From IMG/VR virus record IMGVR_UViG_3300023198_001654, positions 1 through 22,353 of that record: 22,353 nt of DNA, one strand, 5' to 3'. The DNA is from a virus. This document shows positions 1 through 5,863 of this stretch, in pieces. The notes under the pieces were generated by a model, which had not been told where the DNA came from, did no database searches, and worked only from the letters and a program-made list of their open reading frames with translations. Made by a program: the position numbers and the translations under genes. How positions within the stretch are numbered: the first letter of the stretch is position 1; each line of letters opens with the position of its first letter.

Positions 1-144
1 GGAGCGGGAGCTGGAGCTGGAGCGGGAGCGGGAGCTGGAGCAGGAGCTGGAGCAGGAGCAGGAGCTGTAGCGGGAGTTGGAGCTGGAGCGGGAGCGGGAG
101 CAGGAGCTGGAGCTGGAGCAGGAGCTGCAGCTGTAGCTGCAGGA
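1..144. repeat. Imperfect hexanucleotide tandem repeat (GGAGCN)n
   Basis: About 23 consecutive hexamers follow GGAGC(G/T/A), with a few variants (GTAGCG, GGAGTT, GCAGCT, GTAGCT). The hexamer period equals one Gly-Ala dipeptide. The left end is not in the window. Such arrays usually expand and contract by replication slippage. Degeneration toward the 3' end (GCAGCT, GTAGCT, GCAGGA) fits an older array edge. Confidence 0.9.
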
Positions 145-153
145 AATAAATAG
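1..153 (+). CDS. C-terminal end of an unknown protein with a Gly-Ala repeat tail (5' end outside window)
   Basis: The frame is open from base 1 to a TAG at 151-153. It reads almost purely as alternating Gly and Ala, with a few Val, and ends Ala-Ala-Val-Ala-Ala-Gly-Asn-Lys. Gly is nearly always GGA while Ala varies among GCG, GCT and GCA, so the codons have drifted even though the protein pattern is kept. The exonuclease gene starts 12 bp downstream on the same strand, so I place this gene in the recombination operon. The body of the protein lies outside the window and no family can be named. The complementary strand is also open here as an Ala-Pro repeat, so the strand choice rests on operon context rather than on homology. 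Confidence 0.55.
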   Translation, partial: GAGAGAGAGAGAGAGAGAGAGAVAGVGAGAGAGAGAGAGAGAAAVAAGNK

Positions 154-165
154 AAAGAGAATAGT

Positions 166-1098
166 ATGATAATCAAATGCAAAAACCGAAATGAGTGGCT
201 TGAAGAGCGCTCTAAACTAGATGTAAATGCATCTAATGCCGCTGCCATACTTGGTTGGGACCCACGCCGCACAGCACTTGATGCATATGTGCAAAAGAAA
301 ATTGGGGATACTCTTGACGACAATGATGCGCTAATGTTGGGTCGCGTTATGGAACCAGGTATTGCCGAAGCTTATGCAAAAAAAACCGGTAGAAATGTTT
401 TTGACCCTGGTAATTACACTATTTGGATACATGATGATCTACCATGGATTGGAGCAACGCTGGATCGGCTAACGTGGAAAACGACAGAGGAGGAAACCTC
501 GCCGGATATAACTGGTGACGGATTTACTGCGTGCTATGGTTCGCCTCTCCAGCTTAAACACGCCGGTTGGATGAAGAGAAAAGAGTGGCTTGGAGAACCA
601 CCGTTGTGGTTACAAATACAGCTGCAAATAGAAATTGCCTGCTCACATACATCATGGGGTGCTTATTGTGCTGTTGTTGGAGGTATTGACATTCACTATG
701 GTGATTTAGATGTCAATGAAAATTTTTTTGAATCGAGTGTAAAAGTTTTTGAAGAATTTAGATGGAGGTTGAAAAAGAATACTCCACCTATGGTTGAAAC
801 ACCTAAAAATTTGTCATCTGTTAAATTGCTATATCCAAATGATAATGGCGAAACAATGCAACTTGGAGATGATGACCAACAGTTGGCAGACCGACTCATG
901 ATATTGAAATCTGCCATCAAAGAAAGCGAAGATGAAAAAGATGAAATTGAAGCAAAACTTAAATTGAAAATAGGTGAGTCGACATTTGGAGAACTACCAA
1001 ATGGCAAAATTATCTCACTTAAAACAATCAAGAGAAAAGGCTACACCAAAAAGGTAGAAGCCGGAACATACAGAAAGTTGAGTATTTCAAATGGTTAA
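166..1098 (+). CDS. YqaJ/lambda-type recombination exonuclease (PD-(D/E)XK fold)
   Basis: This is probably the 5'-3' double-strand exonuclease that resects ends to make single strands for the RecT-type partner encoded just downstream. Visible family features are ASNAAAILG (residues 22-30), GRVMEPGIAEAY (59-70, helix with conserved Glu63), the metal-binding Asp100 in ATLDR, and LQLK (128-131) at the position of the usual ExK. The helix beginning PLWLQIQLQ (146-154) carries the conserved glutamines. The catalytic Glu is therefore Gln (QxK), a variant known elsewhere in the superfamily, for example in Mrr-type nucleases. The length of 310 aa is normal for a YqaJ-type viral recombinase. The start ATG follows a weak purine-rich AGAAAGAGA stretch. 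Residues ~225-270 look like a charged coiled helix. Family confidence is high; activity is inferred. Confidence 0.9.
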   Translation: MIIKCKNRNEWLEERSKLDVNASNAAAILGWDPRRTALDAYVQKKIGDTLDDNDALMLGRVMEPGIAEAYAKKTGRNVFDPGNYTIWIHDDLPWIGATLDRLTWKTTEEETSPDITGDGFTACYGSPLQLKHAGWMKRKEWLGEPPLWLQIQLQIEIACSHTSWGAYCAVVGGIDIHYGDLDVNENFFESSVKVFEEFRWRLKKNTPPMVETPKNLSSVKLLYPNDNGETMQLGDDDQQLADRLMILKSAIKESEDEKDEIEAKLKLKIGESTFGELPNGKIISLKTIKRKGYTKKVEAGTYRKLSISNG

Positions 1099-1300
1099 TG
1101 AATTTCCAGAAGTAAAGATTACCACCAACTATAGTTATAATGGTGAAATATTTACTACAAAAAAAGCTGCTGATACAGCAAGGGCTGAACATATCATCAA
1201 CAGTCTGTTACATTGCACATGTTGCTATACTTATAGGGCGTCTGATTATATACGACGGTTTTTAAAAGAAGAAGTGAAACTAATTTTAGAAGATGACTGA
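1091..1300 (+). CDS. Small hypothetical protein (69 aa)
   Basis: The gene starts with an ATG that overlaps the exonuclease stop by 8 bp, suggesting translational coupling. The product is 69 residues with no recognised family. It has a lysine-rich N-terminal half, a cluster of three cysteines (CTCC near residue 43), and a charged C-terminal helix (YIRRFLKEEVKLILEDD). It sits between the exonuclease and annealing protein genes, so a role linked to recombination is possible, but nothing in the sequence shows it. Confidence 0.65.
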   Translation: MVNEFPEVKITTNYSYNGEIFTTKKAADTARAEHIINSLLHCTCCYTYRASDYIRRFLKEEVKLILEDD

Positions 1301-1323
1301 GTTAAAAACAGTTTGAGCGAATC

Positions 1324-1338
1324 GAGTTTAAAAAACTC
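1324..1338 (+). other. Short perfect hairpin before the RecT-type gene
   Basis: GAGTTT at 1324-1329 pairs with AAACTC at 1333-1338 across a 3-nt AAA loop. It lies in the 58-bp gap before the annealing-protein start and ends about 10 nt before the GAGGA ribosome binding site. No T-run follows, so it is not an intrinsic terminator. It may protect an RNA end or tune translation, or be chance in AT-rich DNA. Confidence 0.3.
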
Positions 1339-1358
1339 TAAAGAAAGTTGAGGAACAA

Positions 1359-2246
1359 ATGAACGAAAAATCTGAAATTGTAAAAACAAATGGTAACACA
1401 CTAGATGTGTTTGGAACAGGATTCGAACAGGCACAGCGTATCTGCAAAGCACTAGCTGCATCTTGCGTTGTTCCACCAATGTATCAGGGGTCAATACCCA
1501 ATTGTCTTATCGCTCTCGATGTCGCCAATAGAATTGGGATTGGTGTTCTTGCCGTTATGCAAAAAATGTATATTGTACACGGCAAGCCGGGATTTGAAGC
1601 AACTTTTGTAGCGTCAGCAGTAAACGCATGTGGTCGGTATACCCCGTTAAGAGCAAAGTGTAATGATCTAGCTGGGGATGATTATGGATTTTATGCCGTT
1701 GCAACTGAGAAATCCACGGGTGAATTATTGATAGGTACTACGATTGATTGGAAAATGGTAAAAAAAGAAGGATGGAACAAGAAAGATGGTTCTAAGTGGC
1801 TAACCATGCCAGAACAGATGTTTAAATATCGCGCCATGTCGTTTTGGCAGCGAGAATATGACCCTGGTTTAACATCTGGAGTTGGTACCACTGACGAGTA
1901 TGAAGATACAATAGAATCCGATCCAGCTGAAGTTTTGCCTCAAACTCTCGATACCGTAATTGCCTCAAATGAAAAAAAGACATCCATCTCGCCGCCTCCA
2001 AATAAGGCACAACAAGATATCGCCGAAGCAAAAAAAAAGGATGAAAATACAGATTTAAGAAAAGAGGTCGCTGAGATGGCGAATGAACTTTGGGGTGATA
2101 AAGGTATGATAAAACTATCCGAGCTATTTCGACAGGATGGAACATCTTGGTCAACCGCTAATTTCGAGAATCTCAATAAAATGCACTCTGAACTTGGTGA
2201 TCGACTGGTTGTTAAGGCTGATGAGCTGTCAGAAAAAGAAGAGTAA
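1359..2246 (+). CDS. recT: RecT-family single-strand annealing protein
   Basis: Phage annealing protein that coats resected ssDNA and pairs it with a complementary strand; it is the partner of the upstream exonuclease. The core (residues ~20-180) carries the usual RecT signatures: an N-terminal helix ending in VVPPMYQG, CLIALDVANRIGIGVLAVMQ (49-68), YIVHGKPGFEATFVASAVN (71-89) followed by CGRY, and W..MPEQMFKYRAMSFWQREYDPG (147-170). After residue ~185 the sequence becomes a low-complexity, charged linker and a separate helical C-terminal segment (~215-295) that I cannot assign. The start ATG is preceded by GAGGA at a 5-6 nt spacing. Family assignment is strong, though the sequence does not tell RecT from close relatives biochemically. 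Confidence 0.9.
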   Translation: MNEKSEIVKTNGNTLDVFGTGFEQAQRICKALAASCVVPPMYQGSIPNCLIALDVANRIGIGVLAVMQKMYIVHGKPGFEATFVASAVNACGRYTPLRAKCNDLAGDDYGFYAVATEKSTGELLIGTTIDWKMVKKEGWNKKDGSKWLTMPEQMFKYRAMSFWQREYDPGLTSGVGTTDEYEDTIESDPAEVLPQTLDTVIASNEKKTSISPPPNKAQQDIAEAKKKDENTDLRKEVAEMANELWGDKGMIKLSELFRQDGTSWSTANFENLNKMHSELGDRLVVKADELSEKEE

Positions 2247-2250
2247 AAAC

Positions 2251-3066
2251 ATGAGAAACATAACTAACATAACTATGAATAACCCAGGTGAATTTAAATT
2301 AATTGACAAAAATGAAATAATTATTTTGCCACCTTATCAACGGTCTCAAAAATCCGCGAAAAAAAGAATAACCATAAAAAAAATAAAAAGAGAATTTTGT
2401 TGGTCAAAATTTGGAGCTGTTTCTGTATCTTTTAGAAATGGCAAATATTATTGTATGGATGGAGCAGGGAGAGTGACAGTGGCAATGGATTTACCTTCCA
2501 TAACCCTTATTCCGTGTATGGTTTTTTATGGGTTATCCATTGATGATGAAGCAGCATCTTTTATTGATGTTGGAATGAATACAATTGCACTATCATGGTG
2601 TGATAGATACAAAGCCGGTATAGTTGCAAAAGATAGTATTTTTTTGGAATTACAAACGCTTGCTGGAGTTGCAGAGAGAGAAATAATAGGTAGTTCAAAC
2701 AAAAACACAATTGCATGTATAAGTGAACTTCACAAACGATTATCTGATCCTTCTTTAAGAGATCAACTTTTTGATCTTTGGGATTTCTTTATACAACTCT
2801 TTGAAGGATCCTCTTTTGACACAATTGTAATTCGCGGCATCTGTTATTTAGATAGTCATATAGGTGGATTAACAGAATTCAACAAACTACGAATTATTGA
2901 CATTGGAAGTGAACAACTTCTTCGTAATATACGAAAAAAGGTTGCTATCGTTGGTGGAGGAAGTATTCCCATTTATGCATCAGCTATTGCTGAATCCCAT
3001 AACATGAGACTTACATACAGAAAAATTGATCAAAGTTTACTATTGGGTAATAAGTTGACATCATAA
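2251..3066 (+). CDS. ParB/sulfiredoxin-fold protein, DUF6551-like
   Basis: I start this gene at the ATG 4 bp after the RecT stop; the frame stays open upstream, but that part lies inside recT. The product is 271 aa. Its N-terminal third matches ParB-like domains of phage proteins: PPYQRS (27-32), then KRITIKKIKREFCWSKFGAVSVS (38-60), NGKYYCMDGAGR (63-74) with the DGxxR signature, and LIPCMVFYGLSIDDEAASFI (86-105). The position usually occupied by His in DGxHR is Gly. The C-terminal two thirds are helical and not recognised. Related proteins occur in phage early regions with unknown roles. A DNA-binding or nuclease function is only an inference from the fold. Confidence 0.75.
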   Translation: MRNITNITMNNPGEFKLIDKNEIIILPPYQRSQKSAKKRITIKKIKREFCWSKFGAVSVSFRNGKYYCMDGAGRVTVAMDLPSITLIPCMVFYGLSIDDEAASFIDVGMNTIALSWCDRYKAGIVAKDSIFLELQTLAGVAEREIIGSSNKNTIACISELHKRLSDPSLRDQLFDLWDFFIQLFEGSSFDTIVIRGICYLDSHIGGLTEFNKLRIIDIGSEQLLRNIRKKVAIVGGGSIPIYASAIAESHNMRLTYRKIDQSLLLGNKLTS

Positions 3067-3088
3067 GCCTTCCCTGGCATGATTGATT

Positions 3089-3203
3089 TTGCGATGACGG
3101 AAAATAATAAAAACACACCTCAAAAGCAGCCAATAGGGACGATTGGGAGTTGCCTCCCCGCCGTCATCGCAACACCTATTGGTTGCTCTTGGGGTGTGTT
3201 TTT
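3089..3203 (+). promoter_or_regulatory. Overlapping alternative hairpins upstream of the replication gene (putative switch)
   Basis: Two long inverted repeats interlock. Arm A (3089-3100) pairs perfectly over 12 bp with A' (3161-3172). Arm B (3109-3137) pairs over 29 positions with B' (3175-3203), with 26 Watson-Crick pairs, two G-U pairs and one mismatch. The order is A-B-A'-B', so the stems cross. The linkers (8 nt between A and B, 2 nt between A' and B') are too short for both full stems to form together, so they should be alternatives. A small hairpin GGAG/CTCC-type stem (3145-3149 with 3154-3158) sits in the shared loop. B' ends 2 nt before the AGAGG ribosome binding site of the next gene. 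The geometry resembles an attenuator; the regulatory function is inferred. Confidence 0.6.
3109..3203 (+). terminator. Probable intrinsic (possibly bidirectional) terminator
   Basis: The B/B' stem starts with an A-tract (AAAAA at 3109-3113) and ends with a T-tract (TTTTT at 3199-3203), as in bidirectional intrinsic terminators. The stem is up to 29 bp with a 37-nt loop. It lies between the stop of the DUF6551-like gene and the start of the replication gene, so it could end the recombination operon or attenuate read-through into replication. The loop is longer than in typical terminators. Confidence 0.5.
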
Positions 3204-3215
3204 CAGAGGCAAGAA

Positions 3216-4040
3216 ATGTCCCTTCGCGTAAAAGATTGGCATCAGTTCCAGCATTATAAAAATCGCAAACCCCCATGGATACGACTGTACTCAACCCTAA
3301 TTGACGATCCCGAATATCACAATCTAAGTTCTGAAGCTGCAAAAGCGCTTCCTTTGATTTGGCTTGCTGCATCTGAATATTCTATTGATGGAATATTGCC
3401 TGATATTAAACGGCTAGCATTTCGCATGCATTATGATAGCGCCGTGCTAGCAAAACTCATAACCGAGCTTAATCATTGGATTATTTGTGAAGATAACACG
3501 ATGCTAGCAGAGTGCTTGCACCGTGCTATACCAGAGCAGAGCAGAGCAGAGACAGAGAGAGAGACAGAGCAGAGGGAGAGACAGAGTAACACGCATACGC
3601 GTAAGACAAAGACAAATATAGAATTTGACATCTTTTGGAAAGCCTATCCAAAAAAAGTTGGAAAGGCACTTGCCCTCAAAGCCTTCCAAAAGGCCCTTAA
3701 ATCCGGGTTGCCTACAATGGATATCCTGGTAGCCAAAATCGAAAAACTACGAATGTCGGGCCAGTGGAAGCGCGAGAATGGACAATATATTCCAAACCCA
3801 GCTACATGGTTAAATCGTGGTGGATGGGATGATGAGCTCCCAGAAGGTCCAGGTAGAAAGTTGCTGCCACAAGAATTGGCACAAAAAGAAACCGAAGAAT
3901 GGTTAAAAGAACAGGAGATAACCGATGGACAATATGACACTTTCTTTGATTTTGCAAACGATAGCCGAGTCTTACCCGGGGAGGTGGCAACCCACCAAAC
4001 AAACCAACTCAGTGTGGGCAAAGATGTTAAAAGACGTTAA
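3216..4040 (+). CDS. Phage replication initiator (lambda O-like organisation)
   Basis: I choose the ATG at 3216 because AGAGG precedes it at a 6-nt spacing; the frame is open further upstream, but that part is the hairpin region. The product is 274 aa. Residues 1-105 resemble the N-terminal winged-helix region of phage replisome organisers (WHQFQHYKNRKPPWIRLY, then a hydrophobic ALPLIWLAASEYSIDG). Residues ~107-134 are a very hydrophilic Glu/Arg/Gln/Thr linker. Residues 136-206 match the C-terminal module common to phage replication proteins: FDIFWKAYPKKVGKALALKA, then GQWKRENGQYIPNPATWLNR and GGWDDE. This module usually contacts the helicase or its loader. The last ~115 bp are shared with the next gene in another frame. 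Its likely role is to bind the origin and recruit replication proteins. Confidence 0.8.
   Translation: MSLRVKDWHQFQHYKNRKPPWIRLYSTLIDDPEYHNLSSEAAKALPLIWLAASEYSIDGILPDIKRLAFRMHYDSAVLAKLITELNHWIICEDNTMLAECLHRAIPEQSRAETERETEQRERQSNTHTRKTKTNIEFDIFWKAYPKKVGKALALKAFQKALKSGLPTMDILVAKIEKLRMSGQWKRENGQYIPNPATWLNRGGWDDELPEGPGRKLLPQELAQKETEEWLKEQEITDGQYDTFFDFANDSRVLPGEVATHQTNQLSVGKDVKRR
3532..3586 (+). repeat. Purine-rich AGAGC/AGAGA repeat within the replication gene (candidate origin region)
   Basis: Tandem AGAGC copies grade into AGAGACAGAG units, making a nearly all-purine top strand over about 55 bp. It encodes the hydrophilic linker between the two halves of the replication protein. In lambda the origin iterons lie in the equivalent linker of gene O, followed by AT-rich DNA. 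Here GACAAATATAGAATTT follows at ~3610-3625. The origin assignment is by analogy only. Confidence 0.45.
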
Positions 4041-4494
4041 TGGAAAATATGGTGTGGCAGCGGTTGTTCAGTTATGTGGTTCATGTGAATACCCACCCAC
4101 AATTTCTCAAATCAGGGAAATGGCATTGAATCTATCAGGGGGAAGAGTTACCCCACCTTCACCATGGGAAGCGTGGGAGAATGTAGTCAACGGCAAGGAA
4201 TTGTCAGGCATTGAAAAAAGGGCGCTCTCCATAATTGGTGGTAATTTTGCTGTGAAGCGTTCCACCAATATTGGGGTTGAAAGATCAAATTTTGTAAAAG
4301 CCTATGCCGATTTATTAAATACTGACCGACGTATGAAATTGGCGATACCTGAGGTTAAACAATTGGTAAGTGAAAACACACCTGATATAACACAACCAGG
4401 GTGCCAAATAGAAGAAAAAGAAGAAATAAACCGTCCAACTCCAGAGGAACTCAAAGAGCTTTTATCAGGTTTAGTAACTAAGGTGAAACCGTGA
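3925..4494 (+). CDS. G39P-like helicase loader/inhibitor family protein
   Basis: The ATG at 3925 has an AGGAG ribosome binding site 7 nt upstream, so the start is well supported even though it lies 116 bp inside the preceding gene. The 189-aa product resembles phage helicase loaders of the G39P type in its first ~70 residues: a helix ILQTIAESYPGRW, a short spacer, SVWAKMLKDVNGKYGVAAVVQLC, and the characteristic YPPTISQIREMA. The rest (SPWEAWENVV, then FVKAYADLL) resembles the C-terminal half of related phage proteins. The C-terminus is charged (PTPEELKELLSGL). A likely role is delivering or restraining the replicative helicase together with the initiator encoded upstream. No helicase gene is visible, so a host helicase may be recruited. 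Confidence 0.65.
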   Translation: MDNMTLSLILQTIAESYPGRWQPTKQTNSVWAKMLKDVNGKYGVAAVVQLCGSCEYPPTISQIREMALNLSGGRVTPPSPWEAWENVVNGKELSGIEKRALSIIGGNFAVKRSTNIGVERSNFVKAYADLLNTDRRMKLAIPEVKQLVSENTPDITQPGCQIEEKEEINRPTPEELKELLSGLVTKVKP

Positions 4495-5141
4495 TAGATA
4501 AATTGCCATCGTATGTCGTCGAACAAAACAGAATAGATCTGTATCAAAATACCATGCGTGTAATGGCGCTCATGGTCCAACATCAATCAAGAACTGACAT
4601 AAGCACCTTTGTTGATGGCATGCGATGGACGGCTGAAACAATCGGAACACAAATCCCGGACATCAACAAAACAAAAATTAAAGCAGCGCTTAAATGGCTA
4701 GTGGACAATCTGTTTATCGAAAAACGTGGGGAAGAATGGTTTGTAAAACCAGAGGGTATTGATGCATTTAGAGAAGAGATGACAACAACATCAATTGCAA
4801 CTGGCTCAATCATACAAGCGTTCCGCGATGAGGCGTTGACCGGTTGTGATGACAGAGGGAAACAATCAAGCTTATCGAAAGTAGCTCTTCCAGAAATTGG
4901 ACACCACCATGGCAATGCAAACAAACCTGAAAATAAAATGATCAGACATTGTCTGATTATGGATAAAATTCGTAAACTGGCAATAAAATACGGCCAGACA
5001 ATAGATAAAACAACAAGTGAGATTGTAGAAGGTGTAATACACCAGTGTAACCAATGTGGGCAATACAAACGCCACCACAAAGACAATAGTAAAAATGGGT
5101 GGCAAAGCGCCTGTATTGATTGCCGCAAATCACAGAGGTAA
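4491..5141 (+). CDS. Unknown protein with winged-helix-like N-terminus and C-terminal zinc-ribbon motif
   Basis: It starts with GTG, overlapping the upstream stop as GTGA, which indicates translational coupling. The 216-aa product has a possible helix-turn-helix/winged-helix stretch at residues ~45-92 (TAETIGTQIPD, then KIKAALKWLVDNLFIEKRG and WFVKPEG). The C-terminus (186-211) has CNQCGQYKRHH followed by SACIDC, a CxxC-x18-CxxC arrangement often seen in phage and bacterial zinc ribbons next to HNH-type or DNA-binding modules. No HNH catalytic motif is visible. A DNA-binding accessory role in replication is plausible from position, but I do not recognise the full-length family. Confidence 0.65.
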   Translation: MIDKLPSYVVEQNRIDLYQNTMRVMALMVQHQSRTDISTFVDGMRWTAETIGTQIPDINKTKIKAALKWLVDNLFIEKRGEEWFVKPEGIDAFREEMTTTSIATGSIIQAFRDEALTGCDDRGKQSSLSKVALPEIGHHHGNANKPENKMIRHCLIMDKIRKLAIKYGQTIDKTTSEIVEGVIHQCNQCGQYKRHHKDNSKNGWQSACIDCRKSQR

Positions 5142-5145
5142 TACT

Positions 5146-5223
5146 ATGATTGAATCAATGGTTGTTTTGCTGTTTGTTTTTTTTATGATCGACTGGGCTA
5201 TTTGGAAATGGAAAATGAAATGA
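5146..5223 (+). CDS. Tiny single-span membrane peptide (25 aa)
   Basis: The ATG at 5146 is preceded by AGAGG at a 7-nt spacing, one of the better ribosome binding sites in this block. The peptide is MIESMVVLLFVFFMIDWAI followed by WKWKMK: a short acidic N-terminus, one hydrophobic segment (residues ~5-19) and an aromatic/basic C-terminus, so a type with the tail probably facing the cytoplasm. Its TGA overlaps the ATG of the secreted transglycosylase gene (ATGA), so the two are likely translated together. Position and shape suggest a pinholin-like or lysis-helper role, but it is shorter than usual holins and no family is recognised. Confidence 0.6.
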   Translation: MIESMVVLLFVFFMIDWAIWKWKMK

Positions 5224-5660
5224 TAGAACTCAAAACTATAATAGCAATCGTAACTTTTTTGCTTTCTACATGGCTTGCCAATCCTGCCAACAAACATATT
5301 GAGTCAATTGCTGTTGATCTTATTCGTTACGGCAAAGAATATAACGTTGATCCGGTATTATTGGCTGTTATGGCATTTCACGAATCTTCATGTAGAACAG
5401 ACCGCGTTGGAGCGCTTGGGGAGATTGGCATGTTTCAAGTTCACGGACATCATCTCAAAACGTGCAAGGCTGCCGGCATTAATCCCATAGGGGTTGAATG
5501 TGGTGCAATGTTGATTGATATGGATAGGCGTTTTTGTGGGAGCATAGAGCATGGGTTATGGCGCTATATGTCAGGCAGTTGTAAGGGGACACCTAGAGCA
5601 AAACGAAAAACGAAGCAGCGACTAAATAAGGTCGTTCGCATAAAGGAAAAATTTAAATGA
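5220..5660 (+). CDS. Secreted lytic-transglycosylase-fold protein (putative endolysin)
   Basis: I choose the ATG at 5220, which overlaps the stop of the tiny membrane gene; in-frame starts at 5202 (TTG) and 5208 would add residues inside that gene. The product is 146 aa. Residues 1-20 form a hydrophobic signal peptide or signal anchor (IIAIVTFLLSTWLA, then NPA). The SLT-type core follows: YNVDPVLLAVMAFHESS, with the likely catalytic Glu55, then GALGEIGMFQVHG (64-76), the usual active-site groove motif. Five cysteines (58, 81, 94, 106, 121) could form disulfides after export. It likely cleaves peptidoglycan glycan strands, for lysis or cell-wall entry. The early-strand position beside a membrane peptide favours lysis. 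Confidence 0.75.
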   Translation: MIELKTIIAIVTFLLSTWLANPANKHIESIAVDLIRYGKEYNVDPVLLAVMAFHESSCRTDRVGALGEIGMFQVHGHHLKTCKAAGINPIGVECGAMLIDMDRRFCGSIEHGLWRYMSGSCKGTPRAKRKTKQRLNKVVRIKEKFK

Positions 5661-5680
5661 GTAAATTAAATAACACATGA
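5657..5680 (+). other. Seven-codon mini-ORF bridging two genes (MSKLNNT)
   Basis: ATG at 5657 overlaps the TGA of the transglycosylase gene (ATGA). The mini-ORF's own TGA (5678-5680) overlaps the ATG of the next gene (ATGA again). An AAGGA sits 9 nt before the mini-ORF, while the next gene has no clear ribosome binding site of its own. It may work as a relay for re-initiation. Confidence 0.4.
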
Positions 5681-5862
5681 ACAACCGTATAAAACAATAC
5701 ATACAGTTAATTAAACAGCTGCATGGGCCAAATTATCCTAACAATTTGGCTGAAAAAAAATCTCTGTTAAATTGGATTTACATCGACGTTTGCAAGAGAC
5801 AAATGAAATCAGCTGATGTCAAGCGATGTGTTTTGGGATATTTACAACTAAAGGAAATCTAA
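5677..5862 (+). CDS. Small hypothetical protein (61 aa)
   Basis: A 61-residue basic, helical protein without a recognised family. It begins MNNRIKQYIQLIKQLHG and has aromatic residues in LLNWIYIDVCKRQ. The ATG at 5677 has no good ribosome binding site. It overlaps the stop of a seven-codon mini-ORF that begins at the end of the transglycosylase gene, so translation may depend on coupling. No membrane segment or motif is visible. It sits at the head of a run of small unknown genes. Confidence 0.6.
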   Translation: MNNRIKQYIQLIKQLHGPNYPNNLAEKKSLLNWIYIDVCKRQMKSADVKRCVLGYLQLKEI

Positions 5863-5863
5863 A

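Noticed and set aside
1-176. Minus-strand frame beginning with a TTG near 174, with a hydrophobic stretch then an Ala-Pro repeat (signal-peptide-like)
   Set aside because: It would run antisense to the operon start, uses a TTG without a clear ribosome binding site, and the repeat explains the open frame. Upstream sequence would be needed to decide.
2137-2250. Longer upstream start for the DUF6551-like gene
   Set aside because: The extra residues fall inside recT and look like a shadow frame; the ATG 4 bp after the recT stop is the natural start.
3083-3110. Promoter-like TTGATT with TAATAA 16 bp later
   Set aside because: The match to the -10 consensus is poor, and AT-rich DNA gives such pairs by chance.
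3150-3215. Upstream start of the replication initiator within the hairpin region
   Set aside because: No ribosome binding site, and the extra codons translate the inverted repeat; AGAGG points to the ATG at 3216.
3504-4021. Long minus-strand open frames across the replication gene and others like it
   Set aside because: They oppose confidently assigned genes and have no recognisable protein features.
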